NCBI GenBank assembly: GCA_902702965.1
Contig: CACRXP010001164.1
Coordinates: 36,525 to 100,524, forward strand
DNA: 64,000 bases
Source: Spirometra erinaceieuropaei
Taxonomy: Eukaryota > Platyhelminthes > Cestoda > Diphyllobothriidea > Diphyllobothriidae
Direction of reading: 5' to 3'
The notes below the pieces were generated by a model that did not search any database, was not told the DNA's origin, and worked only from the letters and a program-made list of their open reading frames with translations. The position numbers and the translations under genes are program-made. Every line of letters starts with the position of its first letter. The first letter of the stretch is position 1. Below, piece by piece: positions 34,390-45,983 of the stretch.

Positions 34390-36190
34390 CAGAAATCGTT
34401 AACTGCTATACAAACAGGACAAGTGTCTATACGCTACTTTTGGTATCGTTGCTAGTTGAAAGCCTTGGTAGGTACATCGCATGGCAGTTGCCAACTGCAA
34501 TGGCTGTCGAGTATGCCGTCTTGAGGCTCATGCAGCTTTACCACTTGTCGAGACTTAACTGAATCATCTGAAGGAACTGAGAGTTCTAGTTCCTGCATCC
34601 TACTCCGATTGGCCCGCTGTAACCATTGTGGTTAGGGAATCCAATGTCTCAATCCGCATTCGTGCTAAATTCTACACCGGCTTAATGACACACTGATGCT
34701 GAACTGCTATGCACTGCCGTTTCAAGCTAATCTTTTTACCCTGATGAATGTGGCCACTCGCTTTGACAAGCTGGATATCGCTTATGAGTACCTGCAGATC
34801 GAGGTCGTCCCAGAGTCGCGCGAATTGTTGACCATTAACATTCCCCACGGTCTCTTCCAACATACAAGGCTGCATATTGGTGTCAAGAGCCCACCGACAC
34901 AACTCCAGTAGACGAGTAACGCAATGCCAGCCTGCATCCCTGACACAGCTGGGTACCCGAACGACATCAGAATCCTGGGTCGCTCCTCTGGCAAGCTGAA
35001 AGGCCGAGTGTGTGCAATTCTCAAACTCGTCAAGGAATATGGTTTCAGGCCTGCGTGCCGACAAGTTCCAATTCTTTCACGACTCCAGAGACTATCTCGG
35101 ATTCGTTTTCTGTTGTCCCGGTTGTCATCCAGATCCTGAAAACCTTCGGACCAAGCAACGATGCCTGCGTTGAAGAATGTCTCGTACCATCGTTAGTTTC
35201 GTGGTCGGATTAGCTACTATAGGTCCTTCTGCAATCGTTGAATAAAGTACGGACCCCACTTAACCGTCTGTTGCAGAAGGATGCTCCTTGTTGCCGGTGC
35301 TCCAAATACGAAAATGCCTTCGCCCAGCTAAATTCGATGTTAAGTTCAGATCAGCTGCCAATATTTGTTGCTGTAAATGCCTCCAACCATGCAGTTGCTT
35401 TCGTCATCTAACATACTTTTCCTGATAGGTCTGAACTTCGATCAAGTATGAATGTTAAATGCTAACCCCTGCGGAGAAGAAATATGGGCAAATAGACAAA
35501 GATAATTTAGCCCTCGTTTTGTCCGCCATGAAGTTCCATAAGCTGTTGTACGGTCGCGAATTCGTGTACTTGGAAGATCACAAACCACCGCCGTCAATCT
35601 TAGGTTCGAAGAAGGACATTCCTGTCTTTTAAGCCAGACGAATTCAGCGATAAATAACCATTCTTCCTAGTCACAGTTTCGGCAGTCTCTTTTGCCGTTT
35701 TCCCGACTTTGGTCAGGCTGACGCCCTTTCTCGCCTCATCTGCAATTATCAGGAACCTGAGAAAGACATTGTGATTGCCACTAATTCGATTGAGGACTAT
35801 GTGCGCAGTCTCTTCTCAGATGCCATACAGTGTATCACTGTCACTTCCGCGGACAGATCTTGGCTCTCTGTTTACTCCGGCGATATTTGAAGATTTTTGC
35901 CGCCGGCATAACATTCGGCATTGTCGCTTCCTGTCCTACTTTCATTATTTAAACGGTCAGACGGATCGTTTTTTCAACATTTTTAGGTGAGCCCACCTGA
36001 AAGCTCTTGGGGAGGGGATTACGGACAAAAAAGTCCAGGCGTTCCTGTTTCCTACAGGACAACACCGAACCTAGCGTTGCCTAATGCCGTCTCTCCTACC
36101 GAGGCTCTGATGGGCCGAAAACTGCGTACAGCGTTTCATGCACTCGGTCCTTCCGGCCTACAGCTCGCACAGACTGGAGGTGTTCGTTTG
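34390..36190 (+). mobile_element. Ty3/Gypsy pol relic, copy 1
   Basis: A truncated Gypsy-type polyprotein with many stops and shifts. In order: reverse transcriptase near 34690-35040 (LNCYALPF, KLDIAYEYLQIEV, then HTRLHIGVKSPPTQLQ; the Y-L-D-D box reads YPND), RNase H near 35470-35640 (EKKYGQIDKDNLALV, KFHKLLYGREF, DHKP), a FGQADALSRLI segment near 35710, then a jump into the integrase C-terminal half near 35880-36150 (FEDFCRRHNIRH, NGQTDRF, and finally a PTEALMGRKLRT segment). The zinc-binding and first integrase parts are deleted. No LTRs were recognised. It lies on the strand opposite to copy B, inside its intron. Confidence 0.8.
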
Positions 36191-36298
36191 TGCATTGTAT
36201 TGGCAAATTTACTGGAATCGATTAACGAGGGTAATGGTTTCAAAGGAAGCAATTATCTCATTTCCTCAAAATGTGCATCCTTGTTATCCGTCCTGAAA

Positions 36299-37975
36299 GT
36301 CGGCTGCTATACAAACAGGACAAATGGCTATACGCTTATTTTAATATCTTTAATATTAAAAAGCCTGGTTAATATTTAAAAACCTAACTACGTACATCGT
36401 TTGACAGTTGCCAACTGCAATGGCCGACGAGTACGCCGTCTTGAAACAGATGCAGCCCTACCACTTGTCGAAGCTTAGCGGAATCGTTCGAAGGAACTGT
36501 GAGTTCTTGTTCCTGTATCCTACTCTGATTGGGCCGCTGTAATCATTGTGGTTAAGGAGTCCAATGACTCAATCCGCATTTGTGCTGATTACTACACCTG
36601 CCCAAATGACGCGCTGATGCTGAACTGTTATGCACTGCCGTTTCCGGCTAATCATTTTACCCTGTTGAATGGGGCGACTCGCTTTATCAAGTTGAATCCC
36701 ACTGGTGCGTACTTGCAGATCGAGGTCGTCCCTAAGTCGCCTTAGGTCAGATCTGCTGCCCAAGCACAAGGACCTGACGCTGCAAATAGATGTTGCTGCA
36801 AAGGATTCCAACCATCGAGTTGTGATCGTCATTTTACATACTTTTCATGATAGGTCTGGACGTCGAGCATGTATGAATCTTGAATGCTAACCCCTGCGGA
36901 GAAGAAATACGAGAAAATAGACAGAGAGAATCTAGCCCTCGTGTTTGCCGCAGAGAAGTTCCACAAACTGTTGTACGGTCGCCATTTCGTGTTGTTGGCG
37001 GATCACAAACCATCGCCAATAATCTTTAGTTCGTAGAATTACATTCATGTCGGCCGAACTTAGAGATGTGTAACACTTCTTCTAAGTTACAGTATTCGAC
37101 ATCCTCTATTGCTATACTACCGACTTTGGTCTAGCTGACGCCGTTTTTCGCCTCATTGCAGGAACCTGAGGAAGACATTGTGATTGCCGATATTTAGATT
37201 GAGGACGATGTGCGCCGTCTCCTCACTGATGCCATACAGGGCATCTCTGACACAACGGCGGACATCTGACATCAGCGCGATTGAACAGGATCCTGACCTC
37301 CGTCAGGCCATCACATACGGGCAGACCTGCTGGTCGACGACTGCTTTCGCTAGCGATATTCGCCCGCTCTTCTTCTACCGAGCATCGCTGGACTGGTTTC
37401 TACGGCAACATGGGCCACCAGGTTCCACACTGTCCTCGATCTTAGCAGGCTGCAAAGATGTAACCTCTTCAGTCGCCAATACCTTGCCAACCAACGGAGA
37501 AGCCTTAGACGCACGTGTCTATCGACTTCGCCGGTTCGCTTAACGGATTCACCTACCTAATCTTAGTGAACGCCTACCCTATGTGGCCTCAAATTGCTCA
37601 GCTGAATCTAGCGACCACACTTGCCATCATGGCCTTTCTACGAAGCATCTTTAGCCAGCATGGCTTACAAGAAGTCTTGGTTTCAGATATTGGCTCTCGG
37701 ATTACTTCGTCGATGTTTGAAGACTTCTGTCGCCAGCATAAAATTCGGAATCCTTGCGTCCTGTCCTACTATCCTAACTCAAACTGCCAGACGGATTGTT
37801 TTGCCAATATTTTTGTGGAACCCACTTTAAAGCTCGTGGGGAGGGCATCACGTACGAGATAGTCCAGGCGTTCCTATTTTCCTACTGGATAACGCCAAAC
37901 TCGGCGTTGCCTGATGGCGTTTCTCCTACCGAGGCTCTGATGGGCCGAGCACCTTTACGAAATGCAATTATATAT
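36299..37975 (+). mobile_element. Ty3/Gypsy pol relic, copy 2 (tandem)
   Basis: Starts with the same ctatacaaacaggacaa 5' segment as copy 1 (34406) and repeats the same polyprotein: DSIRICADY near 36560, LNCYALPFPANHFTLLNG and GAYLQIEVVPKS near 36610-36735, then a deletion to the RNase H region (36760-37020: KYEKI, FHKLLYGRHF, DHKPS), an RQAITYGQTCW spacer block near 37300, and integrase 37515-37960. In the integrase the first Asp is in IDFAG and the second in VSDIGS, while the Glu position reads Asp (QTD). Frames break repeatedly. The same strand and shared start mean this is a tandem duplicate or a second insertion. Confidence 0.8.
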
Positions 37976-38263
37976 CCCTGAGTAAATCTTATTTCAGATG
38001 GCATCAAGACAGCTTTACTTATGTGCAAGTTCCACATGACTTTGACACATTTTAGGCATAGCGCATTTCTTTTCAATGTAGGCGAGCATGCCCCACCATA
38101 GAAAATTGGCTTAATCCTGTTAACCTAGCTTCTGCATACACATATATTAACTTTTAGTAACACCGACATTTAATTTTGTCTTGCAGATCCTTAGAAATTT
38201 TTAGTCCGGTTTATACAGCATTCTTCAGTGTTCATGAAATTGCTTAAATTGTAATATGCGCAC
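37976..38263. other. Intron of copy B, right edge
   Basis: Between the second Gypsy relic and the first visible exon of copy B. Nothing identified. Confidence 0.4.
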
Positions 38264-38517
38264 CATATGATGTAGTCCAAATTCGACATTAGAGAAGGTC
38301 AGGTTGCATGTTATTTTGCAGTACTTTGCTTCCCGAACGCGATCAACATAGAAGCATTGATGCACTTCTGGATTGGCTGCTGTTGTCATGAGAAGGTGCG
38401 TTTTGCCTTCCAGGTTATATGACATGGAAGCCGTGAATGCGCAGGAATCCTCGAATCGTTTCTGAACAAATTCGTACAAGTGGAATCCATTCTCTGATCC
38501 CGGACAATGCGGACCGG
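38264..38517 (-). CDS. Cysteine-family gene, copy B, first visible exon
   Basis: Two leading bases and 84 codons, ending at donor atg then gtgcgc (GT present, otherwise weak) in phase 0. Cysteines at codons 4, 54 and 70 plus unpaired ones at 25 and 66; YEFVQKRFE, VHQCFY and the CNLTFS sequon block as in copies A and D. The canonical acceptor dinucleotide is AA rather than AG. An AG six bases further upstream would keep the phase and add two codons (Glu-Thr). Together with the terminal exon's AA, copy B looks like a gene losing its splice sites, or one using shifted sites. A possible upstream exon is the open minus frame at 38753-38962, unproven. Confidence 0.6.
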
Positions 38518-39439
38518 TTTCAACTCATAAAAGGAAAACAGATACCTAGCATAACCACTCGTCTACATAAAATATTCAGCATATAGTTTTTAACTATATG
38601 AGTTCGTTTAGACACAGATGGCAGGCTGGGTGTTTCACGTAACTTAGTTGACCTTTGCATTTGCAAGCTACATCTGCAAGAAGGGATCGCAGCAATGGAC
38701 AAATGAACATGACCATTGCCCCATGATCCGTAAACTAGATTGTCTTCCTTTTCTACCGACAGGTACAAAGATGTTCTATATTAAAAGTGAGCTCTATTCG
38801 TAGCCTGGTTTGTCTTTTAGTTGTAAGCGATTTCTCCGTCAGGATAATATGCCCGCTATTGTGTGCTCTAATCAGTAAATTATGATCGGGGACAGTTGGC
38901 ATTGGCAAACGCCAGTTTTTCTTCAGTACCAGGGTGGTTGCAGAAGGGCGCTCCCTGCCCACCTACTTTGTTTGCCCCTGAAGTGCACATTCATACATGA
39001 TCAAAGCAGGCCTTTATCACGCTTCCTACTTAGCAGTTACATTTGCAGTCTTAAACATTCAAAAGCCCGTGACTAATCACATATGATCACACAACTTACA
39101 AATGTTATGTAGGTTTTTTACATACACACATCTTCGAACATGTACTAGTTAGTGCGCTGACATACAGTAAACTATTTTTATTGTGATATTGTTGCAGATG
39201 TGTCTTTTCTTGTCTACTGGCGAAGACGGAGGCCGCCTTATAGCTAAAACCGATAGGATATCAATTAGTTTGAACAACCGTTTCCTGCTTGATTAAACAC
39301 AGCGTGAAGAGCAGGCCAACTTTTCGTTATGCTGATTCAAACAACACGACATCCCATAAGTCACGCAGCAAGGACGGAGATTCCCATTTCATAGATTTTC
39401 AACAACACACATGGACGATTTCTACTTTACTCATTGCAG
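38518..39439. other. No certain gene
   Basis: Minus frames at 38520-38768 and 38753-38962 lie upstream of copy B and one may be its preceding exon. The second (ending LTFNIEHL then gtacct, one leftover base) has the right donor phase, but no acceptor could be confirmed. Confidence 0.25.
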
Positions 39440-39649
39440 ATTTATGGCAGATGCATTGAACATGAAATAGTTGATGCTAGGTATGAAAAACTCGGTCCGT
39501 TAGTTTCTAAAGAGGAAGCAAATATAAACAAGCACATGCTACGTTGTTTAAAGAATACTTACACAGAACATTTGCGATGCCACTGCCTGCATACAACAGC
39601 ATCAAAACCATCGACGTCAAGACGACTTCTTTGCCCGACATGTTTTTAA
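39440..39649 (+). CDS. Possible terminal exon, unknown protein
   Basis: A pyrimidine-rich tract and attgcag precede 69 codons in phase 0 and a TAA stop. The peptide is Lys/Glu-rich in the middle (EEANINKH) and Cys-rich at the end (RCHCLH, then LLCPTCF), with six cysteines. Codon choice looks coding and no repeat is recognised. No upstream exon was identified and I do not recognise the protein. It could equally be a chance frame behind a good acceptor. Confidence 0.33.
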   Translation: MYGRCIEHEIVDARYEKLGPLVSKEEANINKHMLRCLKNTYTEHLRCHCLHTTASKPSTSRRLLCPTCF

Positions 39650-40453
39650 GCAGAAGGCTAGTGAAAGAACTCGTAATTTATACACATTGAAGTTAGCAAT
39701 TGGTCCCATGTTGCATAAACCCACATATTGCCAGAGTGTACGGTTGGGCGTAGATTATTAGCGATGCAGACAGACACCACATGCTTCGCCAATCATTGAA
39801 ATTATATACCTTTGCACATATTTTTCGTAGATAATTTTGTCTCTGCTGCATATTTGCCGTTTAAAAATGCACAGTTATTTAAATATTACACAAGTTAAAT
39901 AATTTTGAATGGTTTATCTCTTAATCGTAAAATTTTAAAAGTATATTTACGATAGGACGGTTTTTCGAAAGGGTATTTTGCGAATATTACCAATTGAACC
40001 ATCAAAGCAGGTAAAAAACAAAAGATATATGGGTTGCCAGAAGGTCGTCCTACTTTGCTGTTTTAACCGTTTAAATTAAACCACTTGCACCTGCATAAGA
40101 AAAACGTCCGCACGTATTTGTTTACATTTCCTTTTCCCAATCGCAGTTTCATTCACGACACTTTCCGTTGCCCTTATGAAAATTTACGTCTGTAATGATG
40201 ACCTTTTTTTCATCGATTTAAATGTTTAAATGACTGGATTGATTTCCGTTTTTCTACTCATCAATTGTTCAGGATGCCTCCACGAAGAATGTCGATTGCT
40301 GTCTAGTAGAGCTGACGTGAAGGTTACTTTTTATTTTGTCTGACGTTCGAGAATCAAAAATAAGTCGTAGCAGTCTAGTCAAAAAAGAGTTCTCTTTAGA
40401 ATACTGGTGATTGTTTTGCTGATTAACGAATATATTACTGAGGCATCGTGCAG
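39650..40453. other. No gene seen
   Basis: AT-rich, no frame or element of note. Confidence 0.4.
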
Positions 40454-40540
40454 ATTAGAAATTCTGGAAGCCGTTTACGTGACCTCGCGGACACGGGCGA
40501 AAATGGGGAAGAATCACAGCTCAGACTGGAACGGCTATAA
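40454..40540 (+). CDS. Possible short terminal exon
   Basis: Acceptor gcag followed in phase 0 by 28 codons and TAA. The peptide is strongly charged (GSRLRDLADTGENGEESQL), unlike random AT-rich translations. It has the same entry phase as the exon at 39440 but each ends in a stop, so they would be alternative ends or unrelated. Weak call. Confidence 0.2.
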   Translation: MRNSGSRLRDLADTGENGEESQLRLERL

Positions 40541-41410
40541 TCCATGGACGGCTACTCTTCGCATCGCAGTCTTTCGCAAACCTAGCTGAAACATTTATTA
40601 ACTGACCAATTCCTCTCGCTATTCAGGTCAATTCGTTTGCGGTCCAAACAAGTCATAACTAAACATATTTGCAGCCTTGCACATCATGTTTTTTTAAGTT
40701 TCATATGCTTGAGACCAAGGTTGTGAGTCTTGGTGCGCAATCATCAATTGCGTACAGCACCAAAGGAGTGAATTTGATTTACAGTTAAATTTGTTGATGT
40801 GAACATAATTCGAAGAAAAATGAGTCCTTTGGGAAATTTAACAAACGCTATTTCGTAAATTTGAAACGATGGTGCCCGTTTTTCCGTCAGACGTTAAGCA
40901 AATGTGACAAATATTTAAATTTTAAACATTCCCGAAAAATACAAATTGCATTTTCAGTGCTGAGAATGGGCTTATGCTGAAACCTGACATCACGTTTCGA
41001 TCGGCTTTCACCCTCTCTGCATTTCTATGCAAAAAATATGTACACTTACAATGCAATATCACTCCGTCAGGTATGCTTAAACTGTAACATTTGTTCACAC
41101 TTCCTACACGTCTAACGTCGATTTCGGGGAATAAAGTTTGCTCACTTTCCCAAAGGTCACGTTTTCCTTCCAATTATGTTTCTCGTAAGGCATATAATAT
41201 TTGCAGTATGCTAATGGCGACAAAGACAATAAAGACTGAAATTGCTACTTCTGGTTTATTAGCCATCATCAGACAGTCATACTCAAAACAGAAATGTGGA
41301 AAATATGTGGTTCGATTTCCCAAGCTGTTATTTAGAAGTCCACGCCTCTTAACTCTAGGCCACGAGTCCGCTGCTCTGTCTGTTTTCATCGCGAATATAC
41401 AATGGTATCG
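40541..41410. other. No gene seen
   Basis: Frames at minus 40922-41389 and plus 41091-41591 overlap each other and run into SINE sequence; no motif. Confidence 0.35.
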
Positions 41411-41645
41411 GACGATTACCGATCGTTCCTTCGGAACTTACTCGTTTCGTTGTGCCTTATGGACACTCGTCTCTCGAGCCCAATCAGAATCCACACAGCG
41501 GCGCATGATACAGGCAGTATGTTATAACCGATCATTGAACGTCCTTTACGTCTACCACTACTTGCTCTGTGACTGCCTGCGAGGCTTCTAGTATGAGCCC
41601 CAAGTCACAGCGGAACGAGTATTTTCCTTAACGCGATCGATAAGC
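41411..41645. mobile_element. SINE tail fragments in opposite orientations
   Basis: 41411-41465 (cgatcgttccttcggaactt then actcgtttcgttgtgcc) is the complement of the SINE tail, and 41546-41635 (ctaccactacttgctctgtg, then gaacgagtattttcctt) is the tail in sense orientation. Two fragments of the same SINE therefore lie head to head. Confidence 0.6.
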
Positions 41646-41689
41646 GTCCATTGTCATAATTAATATTCCCGATAAAAACCGACAGGACA

Positions 41690-41955
41690 ACGGGCACGTG
41701 GCTAAATGGTAGAGCGTCAAGCTGCATGGCAAAGATCCCGGGTTCGAATCTCAAGTGGCCCACACTTGTGGTTGGGTATGACTGGCTGGTGGTCGCTTGA
41801 AAGCCAGAAATGGCCATTCCGGCCTCCCTTGTCTTTGTCGGCACCATCTTATCTACGTCTACCGTTAGTCGCTCTGTGACCGCCTGCAAGGGTTCTAGTA
41901 TGAGTCCAAAGGCGCAACCGAACGAGCATGTTCCGAAACCCGATCGGTTTAAGAC
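41690..41955 (+). mobile_element. tRNA-derived SINE, best copy
   Basis: The head at about 41694-41765 has a box A-like gtggctaaatggtagagc and a perfect-looking box B, gggttcgaatc, with gggcac at the start and gtggccc at the end as acceptor arms. It most resembles an alanine tRNA, but the anticodon and T arms are not complementary enough for a real tRNA. The body runs through ctaccgttagtcgctctgtg to a tail ending gttccgaaacccgatcgg. Related copies are at 45984-46211 and, tail only, at 41411-41645 and 59291-59340. Confidence 0.7.
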
Positions 41956-43100
41956 TGAGTCTGGCAAAAGAAATCCATGATTGGTTAGGATTGCCATCTC
42001 GGGATTGGCTGATTCAGTTTGAATCTGTCCTTAACGATTTTGCATGTGGCATCTAAATGGATATGCCGGTTGATGCATGCTTTGTCTGAGTGCATCGCCT
42101 CCAGGATTTAGCCGCCTTTCCTTGTTTGGCAGGTGGAAACAATGCGAGTGTTTTCCCATGCGAATTTGTTATCAGTGTCTAGTGTGTGGATGACCACCTG
42201 GGATAGATGTTCGCGTTTGTTTAACGTTAACTTATGCTCATGTATACGGGTTGAGACAGATTTCCCAGTTTGGCCACAATAAACGGCATCACAAATAGAA
42301 CATGGGATTTTGTTCGTAAGGTAGTTGCCGGCTAATGTGCTACGTGTATTTGGTACTTTCTCAATTGTCTTTCGACATGTTCCGATACATTTTGACGTGT
42401 GGGAGAGTTTGCCATGTGGTTGGTTTTGGAGTCTGAACGGCCGTAGCATTGGAAATACCTTTTCCCTTCAGTTGCTTTTGCCTCATGCCTTGACGTAGAA
42501 AGTCATGCGGGTACCCATTTTGGGAGAACAGTTTGTAAAAGGTATTTCATTTCTGCTCGATAACTTGTTTCGTCAGAGCAGTGGGTTTTGGCTCGATTCA
42601 GAAGGCTGTAGACTGTGCTCCATTTGTGAGAGACGTGGTGGTTATTCTCAAAGTGTAGAATGACCTCTGAATACGCCTTTTTGCGATAAACTGATGTCTG
42701 GAATGATCCATCGGTTTTTCGACGTACAAGGACATCCATGAATGGGAGTTGTCCATCGACCTCTGGTTCCAAAGTAAATGTAATTCCTGGAAATATGGAG
42801 TTAATATTGGTATGGACCAGATTCAACTGATTTTTCTTGACGATGACAAAAATGTCATCTACGTATCGCAGCCAAAGTTTTGGATTGACTGTGAGGAGGG
42901 CTATGTTCTCTAATTTCTGCAGTAATGCTTCTGCAAGGAAAACGGATATTGGTGAACCCACGGGAGCACCTTTTTATTGCCGGTAGCATTGATTTGAGAA
43001 GGAAAAATTTGTCTTTAGACACGCGTTGTCTGAAGACGAGCTGGGGAACCAGGCTGAATAATTCCCAATAAAATGTTTGCTGTTTCCCAAAGAACTTCAC
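41956..43100 (-). pseudogene. Penelope-like element pol relic (RT and GIY-YIG)
   Basis: Best preserved PLE in the window, minus strand. Reading from 43100 down: QTFYWELFSLVPQLVFRQRVSKD, then after a one-base shift near 42975 (run of five A) the G-A-P-V-G-S-P-I-S box. The frame 42961-42503 carries LRYVDDIFVIV (catalytic YVDD), EPEVDGQLPFMDVLV and the C-terminal part to NHHVSHKW and LLNRAKTHC. A shift near 42505 leads through GKGISN to the endonuclease at 42449-42030: NKIPCSICDAVYCGQTGKS (the Y-I-G side; the G-I-Y position reads KIP) with an RIHEHK helix and, past a stop, CINRHIHLD. It is truncated upstream. Dead because of several shifts and a stop. Confidence 0.85.
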
Positions 43101-43112
43101 CTTCCTAATGAT

Positions 43113-43134
43113 TTATATATATATATATATATAT
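43113..43134. repeat. (TA)n microsatellite
   Basis: About 11 TA units directly beyond the truncated 5' end of the PLE relic. Confidence 0.9.
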
Positions 43135-44114
43135 TCAGACCTTTCAGAAAGGCAACATTTTTGTCCTATTCTTTGAAAAAGCAGGCATAGGCACTGAGGA
43201 ATACATATATTTGTTTGTCTTTGGTGTGGATTTGTTAACTTATACAGGGTAAAGTTATCTGTTGATAATGATGTCTGCAATATTCGGCTCTATTTGCATC
43301 TCATCCGTAGAAACTGCCACTGTAGTATGAGGTGGTAGAAAGAAAGAAGCAGGTACATTGACAGAAAGTCAATGCAATGCCTCCACCGATTAATATGCAG
43401 TTGCATAACAAGATTATATGTACATTCATTTTTAAATTGCGATCGTGGCAAGAAACCCGGGTAGAACACCATGCTCCAGTAAGGCCAACAGCCTACTGGA
43501 GAAGTCCTCTGGAAACAAAAAAACCTTATTGAAATTGAGCAAATAGGGGCATTTCCTGAAGTAGTGCCGGGAACAGATATCCGAGCGGAGCACATTTTTC
43601 TGCAGTTAGATGTTGTAGAATGATGCAAGTCCTAAGGTGATTATCTTAAAACAACAGCTTTTCTGAAGTGTAACAGTTCGTGTCCAATTTTAGTCAGAAG
43701 CAATGAAAGCATTCCAGAGAGCCACGACTCGTATCGATTAAAAGGTAGATGTCATCAGCAACATGCATTACGCAGTTTTTGTTCCAGGGAAATTATAATT
43801 TAAATTCAATACAACTGTTCGGTCGGCAAAGCATACAACTTCATGATAGCTATAGATCAAGGCCTGCCAATTGCAGTATGCACTGACAACAACTTATCAT
43901 ATCAAAAATGCAGCTTTTAATGATGGCGGATTAAATTTTCTGACAATTGCCGAAGCAGATGTCTGCCTGCTTGCATTCCGACGTCATTATGGAATGCTAT
44001 TTAAAAGAACTCCCCTCAAGCATTCCCTTAACTGAAGTAATTAGACTTAGCTGTCTTGATGGTGGTTAGCCTTAAAGTGAACATCTTAGTAGTAATCAGC
44101 ATTTGTACGCGTGA
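43135..44114. other. No gene seen
   Basis: A 112-codon minus frame (43290-43628) has no motif or splice support. The remainder is featureless. Confidence 0.35.
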
Positions 44115-44530
44115 TACAACGCTGTCTTGACTGTGACAGGATGACCATGAAGAGTTGTTGTTGCTTTTTTTCTGGTGCTAGGTCAGGTCAGGTCAGGGAG
44201 GTCGAGCTGACAGACGTATACACTTCACTGCTAAACCCACCGTCAGCCGTGTCTTCCAAAGCGACTACTGTCTGTATCGTTTACATGCCAGTATGCACTT
44301 ACGTCGGCACGTCCACAAGACTCTATTGTGTATGCGTAAGCTGACTTAATCCAAGCACACCTAGCCGCTGGACCATTTAGCTATCTCTCACACGACCATA
44401 GAAGCGCGTGTTCACGTACACGCTCTACGCGCAGTACGTGCGGCGAAAGCAGTTTTGAGTTAAGGAATTAGAATATTCACACTTTATTGCTCTTAAAGCA
44501 GAATCTGCCTCTAACTGCAGGGATTAATCC
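44115..44530. repeat. Dispersed repeat with gtcag motifs, copy 1
   Basis: Aligns with 50690-51110: tgtcttgactgtgacaggat, a run of gtcag units (ggtcaggtcaggtcag), aaacccac[c/t]g[t/a]cagcc, gtatgcacttacgt and, further on, gaatctgcctcta. No frame is conserved. Possibly the 5' part of a retroelement. Confidence 0.6.
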
Positions 44531-45983
44531 TCTTCGTCTATGTTCGCCGTCATAGGTTCCGTTCGATTAAAAACACCAAATTTGTACGAAGTATATCACT
44601 GTTTATAACCCTATCTGTTTTTGTCTCTGATGGTGTGTTCGATCAAGAATCCGAAACATCAGGCTAATAAAGCTCTTGTACTGGTCAATGTGTCTCCTTC
44701 TTCAAACCTGACAAATGTTCTCCATCAGTGAATCCTGAATAAGTTCAATTCTAACAAAAGATAATTAAGCATTTGTGGGCGAACTAGATAGAACTTTGAA
44801 CTGCATAAGTTGATTGACAAAAGTAATTCGTTAAAGCCAAGAATATTTGTTATCAGGGGGTAGAAAAGAAGTCATTTTCATCCATAATTACCACCAACCG
44901 ATGGTGAATACCGGTCCAGTCAACGATATAAAAGCCATTGCCTTCGAAAGACACGTAAATACTTCTGCTCGCAGGCTCGTAGATAATGGAACGTCCTCTA
45001 ATGCTAAAAGCCGACGTTTGCAATCCTTTTTAATCCGACCTGAAAACCGACATCTCTCCGTTATATAATTGACGTTTTGCCAAATTCCGAGTTTAGTCAA
45101 TATTTCGTGTCCCAACATCTGCCTCAAATGTAACTCTGATCCTAGTATACCGACATTTGACACAAAGCGACTCGTATTTCGGTGATAAGTGGTGATGTGG
45201 AATCCGGCTTCATGTTCCTAACAAGCAGCTTGGGTCAAATTTCGTGCACACAGTTTGGAGACTTTCATTTGTTAAAATATCAAGAAAGATATCAAACTTT
45301 AAGAGGTCCACATTATCAAAAGGCCATTTTATGTCGGAATCGGTGAAATTGCATAACTGAGGAAAACTCGTGTGTTTTGTTCTTGAGATTAAGTATATTT
45401 TCAAGACTGAGCACTTCTATTTTTGTATAATCGTTATTTGCCTAATAATTTACGCTACACATGACATATATTTTTTGCACGGTGTCGCAGCAAAGAGTCC
45501 GCTATCGCGTCCATATTTTCAATATCAAAGCTAAATTTGAAGCTGAAATTTTACTGAAAAAAGGAATGTAATCTCACGCATTCACATTTCGACAGACACT
45601 GGCATGCAAATTCCAGAATTCATACCGAAAATCGGTTCAGCAGAGTACAGCTTGTTATGCCTAGGTTCTTATGTGGTAAATAGTGTTCTTTGGAACAATT
45701 AACTAATTTTTTCCAGTAAATATAGTTTTAAGAACACATCTCTTGCAACCTATTGGTAGTTCATCGAGTACGATTAATCGTAATGGGGACCTTCGGCGGT
45801 TGGCAACAGACCGAACAGTCCAACGTTTTTCAGCCACAGCGGTATGGCTGCCTAATACTCACTGGATTGCCAAAAGGTAGATAATAATATGTATCAATCT
45901 TACGAGATGCAATATTGGCAACACGGGTTTTACCTAAAATTACAGACATATTATCTGCCGACATTTGGCAGAGTGAAAAATTC
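44531..45983. other. No certain gene
   Basis: Open frames on both strands at 44847-45163 overlap and have no motif. The rest is AT-rich. Confidence 0.35.

Noticed and set aside
34696..37862. Separate genes for reverse transcriptase, RNase H and integrase
   Set aside because: These are pieces of two broken Gypsy polyproteins with stops, shifts and deletions.
41091..41591. Plus frame of 166 codons, the longest in the window
   Set aside because: Its second half is SINE tail sequence in both orientations, and no splice signal or motif supports it.
41694..41765. tRNA-Ala gene
   Set aside because: Inner arms do not pair and a SINE body follows; related copies share the body.
41605..41997. Minus frame of 130 codons
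   Set aside because: It is the antisense translation of the SINE at 41690-41955.
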